DNA of 64,000 nucleotides, from NCBI GenBank assembly GCA_003550325.1, contig QKWP01000487.1, positions 218,670-282,669 on the forward strand, written 5' to 3'. The notes under the pieces were generated by a model. It saw only the letters and a program-made list of their open reading frames with translations, was not told the DNA's origin and ran no database searches. The DNA is from Gigaspora rosea (Eukaryota > Glomeromycota > Glomeromycetes > Diversisporales > Gigasporaceae). Below are positions 12,761-24,395 of the stretch, one piece after another. Position 1 is the first letter of the stretch; every line of letters begins with the position of its first letter. A program made the translations under genes and the position numbers.

Positions 12761-13336
12761 TGTGTCCGAAAATAAGCTACCTTTTTTGGGATGGCTAAAG
12801 CATGTACCCACGTGATTTTTTGAAATTTTAGTTAAAATTAGTGTCAAAGCCTGTTTAGCATTAGGGTCAATGTTAAGGTTAGGACCAGCATATAGGTAAA
12901 ATTGCCTTCCCGACATTTTTTATTAATGACCCAAGATAGGCTAAGACTGCCGTTTTTATGTTCTTGCGTTTTTTTTGTTTTTTGGCTTTTTTGGACTGAT
13001 CCGTGTAAACAATTTCGCGACCTCGGTTGGTTGATTTACATAAAAATGTCACGTGGGTACATGGCTTTTAGATGACCCCTTTTTGGGCAAAAAAATTACA
13101 CAAAAAACGTGGAGTAGCTTATTTTCAGATTGTTGAATTTTTTGAAAAATTGAAAACGTACTAATAAAAAGTCGTCTAAATGCTACCAAATTTTATTGTA
13201 GGTGTATTTTGATGTCTTGAACAAGTTTACTTAATAGCACTTTTGAGATTTACTTAGCTAGTGATTTTTCTTTGATTTTTTAAAAAAATGAAGGAAGGAG
13301 TAGCTTATTTTAGGTAGTAGCTTAATTTCGGACACA
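12761..13336. mobile_element. TA-flanked MITE nested in the DIRS-like relic
   Basis: The termini tgtgtccgaaaataagctac and, inverted, tgtgtccgaaattaagctac differ by one base. The element is flanked on both sides by TA, the Tc1/mariner-type target duplication. Internal blocks (cacgtgggtacatg and its inverse, cagtagctt-like) repeat in inverted form. Removing it rejoins the flanking retroelement sequence. Confidence 0.75.
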
Positions 13337-14640
13337 TACAGTGGTTTTCTTATTTGTTGTTTCTTCATCTCTTGGAGCACTTTTGGAATTAATCCAAAAG
13401 AGTTGTATTTTATAAGGTTTTTTCCCATACTTGTTGAAATGCATCTATTATTTCTCTTCTGGATCTTCTTTTCTGCTAAAGAATTGCCTTATTTGATTTA
13501 TCAGTCTCAATGCAAAAAGATTCACTTTCATCTTGTGGAATCTTTGTTGAATTTTCTTGAATATTATCAGATTTAATATCCAATCATTCTGATCTATGAT
13601 TTGGCAGCTTAATATGTCTGCATGTATATTCATTTTCTCAGAAATATATTCTGCTTAAAAATTATTCTAAGCTTTACACATGTTTTCCAAATCTTTTTTG
13701 CTATTGCATTAAGTTGTTTTGAACAAGTTCTGCCCTATTTGTTTATAGATAACTGAGCTGTCATGTTGTCCGATTGATTGATTCTTCTATCTTTTGCTAT
13801 TTATTTTTATCAGAAATATAATCACCTTCAGTTCTTTTATATTTGTTGACTTCTCTAATTCCTGAGTCATTCAAAATCCATATAACTTAATTTCTTTTGA
13901 TACTATTCCTATCCCATGTTGGATGCATCTGTAAAAGCTTCTTCTGTTAGTGATGGAACCAGTATTGCTCTACTATTCCAATCTTCTAGAGATGTTAACT
14001 ACTAGTTCAATTCCTTCTTGTTGCTTCTGATAGTTGGGTCTTTGTCTTCTATAACTTTGTTTTTTAGTACTTTTCCAGATCATTCAGCAAATTTTTGTAT
14101 TTTAATCTTGCTAGTAGAATTGACTCTGTTGTTGACCAATTACTGATACTATATTTCTTGTTAATATTAATTTTTTCTCAAAGTAGACCAAATTTTCTTT
14201 TGTACTTTCTTTATTTTTTTCTTTAGTAATTTTATTTTTATCAACTTTATATCTATTGTGAACCCAAAAATTCCTGTTGCTTGGAAGATAAAGTGTAGTA
14301 CTTCTTTTTGTTTAAGTAAACTCCAACTTGTTAAGGTGTTCCTTTACTATACTAGTATATTGAATCAACTTCTTCTTTCATAGCTATAACTATTATATCA
14401 TTTATATAACTTATTGCTTGAATTTCTTGTAAGTATAGAGGCCTCAGTATGGCAGTTATAATCTTTGTAAACACTCTTAGTGCACTTGTAATGCCAAATA
14501 GCATTGCTATAAATTTGAATGTTCACCCTTTCTATTCAAATTCTAGCCAACATATCAACTTCCTAGTTCATAGGAATATAAAGATATGCATTTTGTATAT
14601 TCAATTTTGTCAACCATTTCTCTTTGTGAAGACTCTTTTC

Positions 14641-14794
14641 TAGAGTTGTTGGTGAAACTAGTTAGTTTCACCAGGACGCATCGGTGCACTGTTGAAAATT
14701 TGAGTTTTTTATAATTATCGGTGCACAAGTTTCGGTGCACTAGTCTCGGTGCACCATGGTGCACCATTGAAGATTAGTTTCACCTGCAACTCTA
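14641..14794. mobile_element. hAT-like MITE nested in the reverse transcriptase region
   Basis: The ends tagagttgttggtgaaacta and, inverted, tagagttgcaggtgaaacta form the terminal repeats. The perfect 8-bp direct repeat ctcttttc lies at 14633-14640 and 14795-14802. TAGAG termini with an 8-bp duplication fit the hAT superfamily. The interior carries four copies of cggtgcac plus atggtgcac within 80 bp, which are candidate subterminal transposase-binding repeats. It separates the FKM block from the LNIQNAY block of the DIRS-like RT. Confidence 0.8.
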
Positions 14795-15841
14795 CTCTTT
14801 TCATAGTATGAATTGTTGTCATTTTGAAATGTTCATAAAGTATTGTATAGTTCAAAGCTCTTATATTTAATACAGCTCTTTTTTTCTCTTCTTTCTGTTT
14901 GATTACAAACAGTTTTGATTTTTATAAAATCAGATTCAAGTTCTTTACTTCTACTATTGCTTTTTTTTATTCTGAATTCTTTTATTGTTTTCAAAATAAA
15001 ATTCTGATACTCCTTGTTTGTTTTCTGTTTGTAATGCAACTGTTTTGAATAAGATTTCAGATCCAAATTCCAACTCTTTTTTATTATTTTTAGTATCAAT
15101 CCTTTATTATTTTTAGCCAGCTTTGATAGAATCTTGAGAATCTTTGCCTTAGTTAATCTTCTTGAATCAGAATCCTTTTTATTTTTATTCCTCTTGATTT
15201 TGATTAAATGTATAATATTGTAATTTGAAAGGTTTCTTGTACTTATAAACTGGCTGAATCTGTAATTTGATTTGTAAAAGCTCTTGTATTGAATTTGTTG
15301 TGTCAATATTTTTGATTTTGAGTTTTGTTTCAATTTTATACTTAGTTCCTGCTACTCTACTATTGTTCTTCATGATTTTTGCTTTTTAACAGACAAGTTG
15401 TTTAAATTTAAACCCAAATAATTCTCTATGTTATCAATTAATTCACAAGTATTTGTGAGTTTTCTGTTTCAATTTCATCTGTATGCTCTAGTATATTTGG
15501 CCTTATACTGTAATAAATAGATTGAATCTTCTATTTTACTAACTAATTTATTTTTTTAATTGAGTTAAAAAATAATCAGAAACCCCAATTCTTGCATAGT
15601 GTTTAATAAGATGAGAGCTGCTAATAAAGGTCTTTCTGCTAATAAGAACTCTTTCTATAAGACTCTGATTCTTTATTACTCTTTTTAGCTTCTTATAAAA
15701 TATTTTTTCAAATTCTGAATCTATGTTTTGTGGTTTTAAAAAACTATTTTTTGGTTTTGAATTTCTAGTCAATATACTTCTGACTGATTTCTTTAATAAA
15801 AACATATCTAATCTGCAGTCTTTTACAATTTTTCTCGCTGA

Positions 15842-15995
15842 TAAGGGCGCTGACATATATTACATAATATCTTTTTATCAAGAGGGCCACTCCCCTCCCC
15901 CCTACATCATATATGAAGTATATATATAATATATTAATATCCAGCTACCCCCTCCCCCCAAGATATTACATAATATCTGTTAGTGCCCTAATAAC
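15842..15995. repeat. Inverted repeat at the 5' side of the DIRS-like relic
   Basis: The segment agggcgctgacatatattac pairs with an inverted copy ending atattacataatatctgttagtgccct. It has C-rich (cccctccccc) patches in the loop. It could be part of the retroelement's terminal repeats or an unrelated MITE. Confidence 0.45.
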
Positions 15996-15999
15996 AATT

Positions 16000-16396
16000 T
16001 TCATTTTTTTTCCTTTTTTATTCTTTTCATGAGATATAAAACCTTTCTAATTTTACTTTTAGATTCTTTAACTCTTTTTTTCTTTTTTTGATTCTGAATT
16101 ACTTGAGTTAGAGATATTTTTTTTTTGATAGTAATATTAAAACAAGCTTTTTTAGTTTATCTTGTAAATATATCTCAGATTTCTTTTTTTGCTCTTTTTG
16201 TTTTTGTCTTCTTTTGAGTTCTTCTACTAGTAAAAATAGTTAAATAGTAATATGTATAATTCATTTTGTTCTATATAATTCTAAATATTTCTTGGATTTA
16301 CTTTAAAAAGTTGGGCCAACTTGGGCTTGAAATAGCTAGTATTGAGAGGTTGTAAAAATATAATATTTATAGTCAATATTATATGATAAAATAAGA
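16000..16396. other. T-rich non-coding DNA
   Basis: Pyrimidine-rich sequence, possibly an A-rich decayed extension of the minus-strand element at 11.7-15.9 kb. No motif was identified. Confidence 0.35.
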
Positions 16397-16472
16397 TATA
16401 GAGGGTCGTCAATAAAAATGGAACAAATTTATTAGATAAATTTGTCCCATTTCTATTGACAATCCCCTATAT
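16397..16472. mobile_element. Tiny hairpin MITE
   Basis: The arms tagagggtcgtcaataaaaa and the inverse of ttctattgacaatcccctat pair over about 34 bp with a 5-bp loop. TA lies on both sides. The left terminal motif tatagaggg.tcgtc also occurs at 28170, suggesting a family. Confidence 0.6.
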
Positions 16473-16741
16473 ACTGAATTATAATCTAAAATAAAGCTAA
16501 CATAATAATATTTGAAAAATAATTTCCAAGCAAAGTTCTAATTATATAATTAAATAATTTTGATAAACTATTTAAAAAAGTAGCTCTATTACTATATAGA
16601 AAAGCTTCAAATTAAAAAAAATTTTATGCTCTTTTGTTAGGTACTTGTGCTAAAAAATATAAATTAAATTCTATAATTATTTTTATAATCATCTAGTATA
16701 AATCATCAAAAAAATTGATTAATAGAATTTAACTATTACCT

Positions 16742-16853
16742 ATATTGTTGCAAAATAATAGACATAGATATTATTTAGTATAATAGTCCAAATTAAGCTT
16801 AATTTAGACTAAAAATCATAATTTCATTTTTGTGTGTTATTTTGCAACAATAT
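16742..16853. mobile_element. Small MITE with 17-bp termini
   Basis: The ends atattgttgcaaaataa and ttattttgcaacaatat are perfect inverse copies enclosing 78 bp. Confidence 0.65.
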
Positions 16854-17125
16854 GATAATAAATTTGAAATTAATAATCTTCATATATTATTATAACTATG
16901 TTGATTTTATTAGTTAAAACACAATTCTAATGTTATATGATCTACTTGCTTTACGAATTTTCTAAACAAAAAAGTAGCTCTAATATACCTGGCTTTAATA
17001 TTTTCATATTGTAATAACTAAAGTCATGACTGATTTTGAATTTAATTAACATTAAAGTTAGAGCTAGTTTAATATTAGAATAAAAAAAGTAGATATATAG
17101 GTAAAATTGCTTTTATAATATTATT

Positions 17126-17142
17126 AATAAAGCTTCAAGATA
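17126..17142. repeat. SINE target-site duplication, left copy
   Basis: The 17-bp sequence aataaagcttcaagata is repeated exactly at 17646-17662, on the other side of the SINE. Confidence 0.85.
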
Positions 17143-17645
17143 CCTGCTGGTTGATAGCATAGCGGTTATACTCCCAGGTCTCCATTCGAAGGTTGCCAGT
17201 TCAATTCCACTTGGCGGCATTTGAATTTGATAGTCAGAACCCGATTTGGAAATAACCGAAGTAACAAGACGTAGTGAGAGGCCACAGATACTTCATGAAC
17301 TTGTGGCGGCGTTTTCTGTGTAATGTAACATACCAACAGGGTAGGGAATCGAGGAAGATCGACCATCCCTACTGGAAGTATAATAATGCGGTGCAACCCC
17401 AACATTTGGGCGGCTAAGGGCAAGCCGGATGAGCCTTACATAGTGAACTTTCCAAGCAGCTGAAGCTCCGTTGATGATAACTGAAACACTACAGAAGAAA
17501 GGGATCCGGGAGGTCGTCTGGGCAGCGTAAGGCAAGCTAAACGGCTTATCTGAGATGGGTACATAGTAGAGGTGGCTCAAACGGAGGGTTTGCGCAATAA
17601 GAGCACTGGGGTTAAGCTTAAAATAAAAAAAAATAAAAAAATAAA
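17143..17645 (+). mobile_element. tRNA-derived SINE, about 500 bp
   Basis: The 5' end looks like a tRNA. An A-box-like tagcatagcggtta is at 17155-17168, and a B-box-like gttcaattcc is at 17199-17208, 44 bp downstream, which is normal spacing for an internal RNA polymerase III promoter. The body is much richer in GC than its surroundings, and the 3' end is an A-rich tail (17618-17645). A perfect 17-bp duplication, aataaagcttcaagata, flanks it, as expected for LINE-mediated insertion. The insertion site itself lies in a fragment of the repeat also seen at 10.9 and 12.9 kb. Long open frames on its minus strand are by-products of base composition. The exact duplication suggests a fairly recent insertion. 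Confidence 0.85.
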
Positions 17646-17662
17646 AATAAAGCTTCAAGATA
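17646..17662. repeat. SINE target-site duplication, right copy
   Basis: Exact repeat of 17126-17142. Confidence 0.85.
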
Positions 17663-19493
17663 GATTTGACTATTGTTTTTGCATTTTTGGTTTTTAATTC
17701 TTTGGGCTGATCTATATAAACAAAGTCTTACAACTCTAATTAGTTAATTTATATAAAAAAAGCATATTTTATTTTTAACAAAAAATTATTTATATAAAAT
17801 TTTATTATAAAAACCCAATATCTAAATTTAATTCTGTTTTAACTTTAAAAAATTTTTACAAATTTGTGTAATATGCTCTATTAAAACAATTTTATAAATA
17901 AAATTTAAGCTCTTGCTTATAGTTAAAACAATGTATATACCAAAATTTTACAAAGAATTTTTTTGTTAAAAACCAAAAGATGGTTTTATAATCAAAAATT
18001 TGAGATATTAATTGGTGTATTTATATATACTATACAAATAGAAATTCTTTTAACTTTAATGGGTATTTGTTTGGCCTTTGTACTAAATTTAGTAAACACA
18101 AAAAAAATTATTTTGAACTAATTATTTGATCAAATTTAATCAAATTTTGCCAAAATATATTTGAATATTAGAACTATCTTTTTGTACAATTTTAGTAATA
18201 TTTATTAATAACAATTTTTTATAGCTTACTCTTAAACTTGCTGTATTGTTCTTAAATTCTGCTGTACTAAATTTAGTACAGTAGTAAAAACATCATAGTA
18301 TACAAAACCTTATAATAAAATTAAAAAAAAATAATTTTTTGGAATGTTTGAAATCCAATTTTGATTTGGGTATAGTTAACAAAAATAAAAATAATTTTTT
18401 TAAATAGCTTAAATAAACCTGTTTTATAGTGACGCACATCTAAAAATAGTTAGTCTTTTATATATTTTATATAGTAAACATAGTAAAAACATAGTAAAAA
18501 ATTTGTAAACTTAAATTACTTATAACTTCTTATATACTAAACCAATTTTAATGATTTTACTATTATTAGAATCAGAAAATTATCTTTACAACCTTATTAA
18601 ACATTTAACAAAATTTTATTAAGTAAATTTTTTGTTATTTATAATTTAGTGTTTTTTTGGTCGCACTTTTAGTAGCAATCTAATTTTTAAATATATTGAT
18701 ATAACTTTTGATAAGCAAGTTGATTTTTAAATATACCAAAATGAAATATAAATATAGAATTATATATTGGATAAATTTAATTTAAAGTTATTAATACCAA
18801 TTTTTCAAAATTTAACTTTTAGTACTGTACTAAATTTAGTACATTGTACTAAATTTAGTACAGCAAATGGATACCTATTAATAATTTAATTTTTTTAAAT
18901 TTTTATTATATTAAAAGAATTTCTATTTTATCTGAATATAAAAAAACAATATTGTTAACTTCTTCTTTAATAATTTAACTATTCTACGATTTACCAATTA
19001 GGTTTAGAATTTTGTATAACAAAATAAAGAAATTTTTAAAAAAATATTTAGAAAAAATTTAAAAAATTATCAATATTACAAAAACTAGCTTTGAGCTATT
19101 AATCTAATTTTTCATATAAATAATTCACCTTCTAATTTAATATAATTCATATTCTAACTCTATCTAACTTTTAAAAAATAAAATTTTATAATTTGGTATA
19201 TGTGCATCTATTTGATAAACCAATTAAATTATAGAATCAGATATAATATAAAATCAAAACATAATTTTGTTTATGAAACTACTTTTTATACTCTAACAAA
19301 AAATTTTTTGCAAAAATTTACTATAGATTACTTACATCTTATTCTAACTCTAACCAACAAAAAAATAAGCTATTTTGGTTATTTTGATTTTACATTATAC
19401 AGATCTTATAGAGTGCATTACAACATACTGGTGCAATTATTAAATTCTAAAAAAATAATTTATTATATAGTATAAAAATTTGGGTGTTATCTT
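17663..19493. other. Very AT-rich intergenic DNA with a repeated palindrome
   Basis: No gene is recognised. The perfect 18-bp palindrome tgtactaaatttagtaca occurs at 18263-18280, 18826-18843 and 18845-18862, with a degenerate copy at 18079-18096. A short plus-strand frame at 19200-19475 has no motif. Confidence 0.5.
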
Positions 19494-20784
19494 ATGGCGA
19501 CCCCGTGATCGACCAATAAAATTTGATCACGTTAATCACGTGCTTGATTGATTTGATCAATCAAGCACGTAATTCACGTATCGATTTTTATTGGTCGATT
19601 ATATTATGTACTATTTTTTTTTATTTGCGCGGGTAATACAAGAATCGAACACGCAAAAAAGCGAAAATATACGTTAAGTGAATCGACCTCTTTTTTTTTT
19701 TTTTTTTTTTTAAAAAAAATATCGATATATCGTAATACTTTTTTTTCGAATTTAGTCGGTATATCGTAATACCAGAAGTTTTATGCATTTATGTAAAATA
19801 AATAAATAAATTTTATTTTTGATTTTTACATTTTTACGCGAATCGATTACTTTTCCACATATAAATGCTTCGGAATAGCATAAAATTAATAAAAAAAAGT
19901 AAAAAAATATAAGTTTATTAATATGATAATTGGACCTTTAAGAACATAAGAACATAGGAAACTTCTCAGCAGCGAATAAATGCGTAACCTTGAAATAAAT
20001 AGGCACGATTCTCTGCAGAGAATCGTGCCTATTTATTTCAAGATTACGCATTTATTCGCTGCTGAGATTTATTTAAAAATTTCATCAAAAGTAACAAAAC
20101 TCGGGCATTCTAAAATGAATTTTAAGACCCTCAATTTAAAAATCCTTTATTATTAAAAAAAAATACATGAGGTTTATCCCAACCGATAGGATTATAACCA
20201 CAAAGATTCTCTATTTTATTAAAAGGAGTCCACGCAATTGCATCTTCATATTCTTTAAATACAATCATCGATATCCTTATTTCCACACGTCTATCCTTGC
20301 GTGGTTTTCTGAGGGTCCATATATCATAATTCGCTATTCTTTTTGGATGAAAAACGACGAACTTAGAGAAAAACCACGGCGAACCTATCGAAAAAATCCT
20401 GCCGGAAGAAATACCGAAAGCACCACAGAAAGACTACGAAGAATAAAAAAGCGACATACCGAAGGATTAGTGAACGTAAAAAAAACCTCCCCAGACGCCC
20501 AAATACGAAAAGAATAAAAAGCTGAGCTTCCCGAATTGCACAACTTTGTGACCTCTAATCCAAGGCTTTAACGATACTCTAACGATGACTCAAACGACGA
20601 CTCTAACGACGACTCCAAGGCTTCAAATTGACGACTCCAACGACGGCTCCAAGGCTTTGACGACTTCTTAAAGAGAAAAAAAAAAAAATGATAATCAAAA
20701 GGATAATTATTGTTTATATATGATCGCCAATTTTAAAAATGATTGGTCGATCATATAAGGGTCGCCATGGCGATGGGTCGCCAT
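19494..20784. mobile_element. Inverted-repeat element of about 1.3 kb
   Basis: The left end atggcgaccccgtgatcgac and the right end (inverse atggcgacccttatatgatc, followed by gaccaatc) are inverted copies. The right terminal motif is present twice. The left end itself forms a hairpin (19506-19599) around cacgtgcttgattga. A 102-bp palindrome lies inside (19965-20066). The 116-codon frame at 20167-20517 is rich in Arg and Lys but shows no transposase motif. Acg-rich short repeats lie at 20570-20660. Confidence 0.5.
19965..20066. repeat. Near-perfect 102-bp palindrome
   Basis: It begins ctcagcagcgaataaatgcg and ends with the exact inverse, centred on ctgcag with essentially no loop. I find one mismatched position (c versus t after gcgtaa) across the 51-bp arms. 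Such a sequence can extrude a cruciform or form a long hairpin RNA. Confidence 0.85.
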
Positions 20785-20822
20785 TTCCTTTTTGCCTAAA
20801 AATTTTATAAAAATAAAGGAGA

Positions 20823-20925
20823 TTAAAATTTATAATTTTAATCAGTGGTTAAAATTTATAATTTTAATCAGTGGTCAAAATTTATAATTTTAATCAGTGG
20901 TTAAAATTTATAATTTTAACTAGGG
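20823..20925. repeat. 26-bp tandem repeat, four copies
   Basis: The unit is ttaaaatttataattttaat plus cagtgg. The fourth copy ends divergently (aactaggg). The unit's AT part is itself palindromic. Confidence 0.85.
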
Positions 20926-21652
20926 AGTTAGGGTGCTGACATTATTCATTTACTATAGGGGCTTACCTCCCACCACCAGGTAAGATCTATAAATAGAATT
21001 TTGGCCAATCAAATTTAACTAAAGTAAGATTATTCTTGAACCCCATCTTCTAAAATATTACCTAATAAATGTTAGCGGACTTAAATTCTAAAAAAAAATC
21101 AAAAATTGTTAATATCTCTAAATTTTATTAAAAAAATCAAAATAAAATATTTTTAAATAAAAATATTTAGCATCTAATTTTATATATAAATATAGTTTTA
21201 ATTCTATCTTTAACTTTATTAACTTTAAAAGCTATATTTCTCTTATACTAGACACTATAATTTATAAATAATGATATATATTTTGGCTGTATAAAGCCTT
21301 TTTTGTTATTGTTTATATTCAAAATATCCAAATGTTCACAAGATTGTTCAAAACTTGTTTAAGCTTTAATAATTAATAAATATTGTAGCTAATGCTAAAA
21401 CTGGCTAATACTAAAATTTTGATCTATTTTGTTATAAAGTTTTAAATTTTTTTGTAATATTTTTTATTTTTTGGTTTATAGAGTTAAAGTTGAATTTGGG
21501 ATAGATTTAATGTTTAAAAAGTATGTATAGATTTTACAAAGCTTATAGTTTCAAATTGAAATTCCAAATTGTAGTATTAGCTATTTTTAGCATTAGCTAC
21601 AACAATAAATTTATTTTAAAAATATATAGATATATATTTTTTGAATTTTACT
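20926..21652. other. AT-rich intergenic DNA, nothing recognised
   Basis: No motif, repeat pair or reading frame of note. Confidence 0.5.
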
Positions 21653-21970
21653 AACTATAACCGGCAGTGATCATCACCAGTGTGTAATTAACCAATAAAT
21701 TTGCAGGATCAGGTGTAACGTGCAAATCAGTTGTATAACAAAAATAAAGATTTTTTTTAAAAAAATGCTAATATCTCAAGAATTCATCTATGAAACTACC
21801 TTTGACATTCTAACAAAAAAAATTCCTTGCTAAATTTTGCATATATTAGATACCCTGCTAAAATTCCAGGCCTCACTCTAACCCTAAAGTAAATGAAATG
21901 ACCTTTTTTTTGTTTTATCATTATTGGTTAATTACATACCGGTGATGATTACCGCCGGTTATTTGTAGTT
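21653..21970. mobile_element. MITE with about 45-bp inverted termini
   Basis: The left arm aactataaccggcagtgatc is followed by atcaccag and gtaattaaccaataa. The right arm is its inverse, ending in accgccggttatttgtagtt. The interior is non-coding. A more decayed relative lies at 24396-24712. Confidence 0.7.
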
Positions 21971-22881
21971 AAATTCATAATAGGGTCCATTCAATAGGCT
22001 GATATTACTTAAGATTTCACTAATAAAATAATTGTGCAATATTGAAAGTTCTAACTAACAATTCGTCTATAGTGTTAATAGTCTAATATTGCACATTACT
22101 AGCCTAGGGTTCCTTATGAATTCTAATTTGGAAAGTTTGGATTTTTATATAGAAAATACTTTTTTATATGGGAATTTTTTACTTGTAATTAGTAACTGGA
22201 AGTGAAATGATAGCATTTTATTATAGAACTGGGCAGTTTCGGATTTTAAAAAACATTGCAAATATTGTAATTTATTATCATCAAAATAATTTAATAAAAA
22301 CTTTATTTGTTATATACGAATAATAGAATGTATTAAGTAGTATATTTTTTGTAATTAATATGCATAATAAAAGCAATTTCTGTTCTTTGCTTTTGAATAA
22401 TTTAATTGCTATTTACAATTCCAATAGAAAATAGCAAAGTTTATATTATTATAATTACAGAGGTGGAGGCTAAATACTGGCCGAATATTGGCTAAATTAT
22501 TAAAAGTAAGACCTTAGAATTTTTTATATAATAAAAATTACCAGCATATATGCGTGTAAATAGCAGAATAATATTAATAATTTTTAGCCAATGATTTGAT
22601 TGCATATTACATGATTAAGGCATGCCTATTAGCTTTTCAGCATGCCTATAAGCATGCCCATGCCTCTGTGCCTTGTTTCCTAATTGTAACATATCCACCT
22701 GATAAACCAATCAGTTGTTTATAAAATTACTTTTCACACTTTAACAAAAAAAATTTTTTGCAAAATTTTACTATAAAACCCTCTTCTTATTCATGTATTA
22801 CTTCTTCCTTATTTTAACTCTAACTAACAAAAGAATGGGTTGTTTGTTTGTTTTGATTTTATATTATACAGATAGAATATA
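21971..22881. other. AT-rich intergenic DNA
   Basis: No gene. Several catgcc repeats lie at 22620-22670, resembling the interior of the element at 55311-55767. A pair of inverted gtgcaatatt blocks is near 22033 and 22087. Confidence 0.45.
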
Positions 22882-23222
22882 TGGGGTGCGGACAATAGAA
22901 ACAGCCCTTTTTTACATTTTTTTGAAAAATGAGTTTTTATTAGATTCATATAAATTTTGACATGATTAACATTTTTCAATTATAAATGAAAGTCGGTTTG
23001 CATAATAAAAAATCAAGATAATGTAAAAGAAAAATTACACGAGGCTTCGCAGAGCCAACACATCACGAGATTATCTGATAGTCACCTGCTACCTTTAACC
23101 AATCAAAATCGTGAAATTTGATTAATCCCAGATCAATCCGAAAATCCAAACAAATGATTAAACTCAATTATCTCAAAATAAGATATATGTAAAAAAGGGC
23201 TGTTTCTATTGTCCGCACCCCA
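22882..23222. mobile_element. TA-flanked MITE, perfect 36-bp termini
   Basis: The ends tggggtgcggacaatagaaa plus cagcccttttttacat are repeated exactly in inverse at the right end, with TA on both sides. The interior matches a second, heavily interrupted copy at 54295-55934 (shared blocks include gagccaacac, cacctgct or tacctgct, tttaaccaatcaaaat and aaactcaattatctcaaaat). The perfect termini imply recent activity of a Tc1/mariner-like transposase in trans. Confidence 0.8.
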
Positions 23223-23564
23223 TATTAACTCACTTGTGCTAAATTATAAAATTCTTTATTTAATTGTTCAAATTGTTAAAATTATTTAAACTTATTGTTT
23301 ATAATTGTTTATATTAATATATCTATCCCTTAATCTGTAAAGATTTGCAAGTAAATTTCGCTGCATAATTATTAGAAATATATCTCTGATTTATTTTTTT
23401 AATCATTTAAAATATTTAAATAAAATTTGGTATAACAATATTTGAAAATAAGAATTATATTTTGTATTATTTGTTTTATATTATAAAACAAAAAGTTTAT
23501 GTTGCTTATACTATAAGCCAAAAATATCAAATTTTAAAGAAATTTTTTAACTACAGTTGGTACC

Positions 23565-23935
23565 ATTTAAAGGCAACAACTTTTTATATATAAGCGCCAA
23601 TTTTTTAACTGCAGTGTAATATAATTAACCAATAGAAATGCAGAAAAATTTAATATAAATTTAAATTTTATTAATAAATTTTAAAATTTTGTTAATAAAT
23701 TTAAATTTTGTTATGTTTTTTTATATATAAGTGCCAAATTTTTAAACTATATATAACTTTAAACTGATATAAACTTCTTAAAATAAGAGATACTAAAAAT
23801 TTTATTTGTATATTTGATAGTTTAATCAAAAGCTATTAATTTTATAAAAACTTTTTTTTAGTTTATTTTATTTTAAAAAAATTATAAAAGTTTAAAATTT
23901 TATAGTTAAAAGTTGATAGCTTTTCATGATTGCAA
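23565..23935. repeat. Dispersed AT-rich repeat, copy 2
   Basis: Collinear with 495-835 (see that entry). It contains tttatatataagcgccaatt and gcagtgtaatataattaacc. Confidence 0.6.
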
Positions 23936-24395
23936 CTGTAAAAAAATAATTTACAATATTTTGGCAAATTCTTTAAATATTATTTTTAATATTGTAGTTT
24001 ATAAAAGAATTACAACTTTTATTATTGCACTTTAAGTGCTTTATTTGTAAAAATTAAAACTTGTATTAGAAGTAAATATTTTTTTTTATAAATGAGAACA
24101 TATAAAGTTTAAAAAAATTTAAAAAAAAGTTCTATAGTAAAAGTTTCAATATATTTACTATAAACTTTTATTACATTAAAGTTTTTTAATATATTTAAAA
24201 AATTTTCTTAACAAAGTTAATAAAACAGGTCTAAAATTAAATATTTTACTTAGAAATATATAACTAAAATCAATATTTAAGATTTATTAAAAAAATTTAA
24301 ATTTATAAAAAGTTGCAGACAAATTTGGCTACAAAACAATTTAAGAGATAGTATTTTTAAAAATTTTATATTAATTTATAAAAAATTGCTTTATA
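23936..24395. other. AT-rich intergenic DNA, nothing recognised
   Basis: No feature supported. Confidence 0.5.

Larger units (their letters stand above)
11736..15856 (-). mobile_element. Degenerate DIRS-like tyrosine-recombinase retrotransposon
   Basis: Read on the minus strand, the segment holds decayed pieces in the order expected for DIRS/Ngaro-type elements. A possible gag-like frame is at 15548-15856. Reverse transcriptase follows, with YEHFKM near 14830-14845, LNIQNAYLYIPM near 14570-14610 (usual form LKDAYLHIPI), AMLFGITSALRVFTK near 14460-14510 and YINDIIVIA near 14385-14410 in place of YLDD. An RNase-H-side block (KMKVNLFALRLINQIRQFFS) is at 13448-13633. A tyrosine recombinase C-terminus with KLHSTRS and FKRHYFKP is at 11742-12050. 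Several stops and frameshifts, and the D-to-N change in the catalytic YxDD motif, show it is dead. Two MITEs interrupt it (12761-13336 and 14641-14794). The family assignment rests on motif order seen by eye. Confidence 0.75.

Noticed and set aside
17143-17216. A functional tRNA gene
   Set aside because: Only the internal promoter boxes are tRNA-like; the acceptor stem does not pair convincingly and the sequence continues into a SINE body with duplication.
17166-17658. Two minus-strand frames of 85 and 121 codons
   Set aside because: They lie within the SINE and result from its higher GC content; no motif and opposite to the SINE's transcription.
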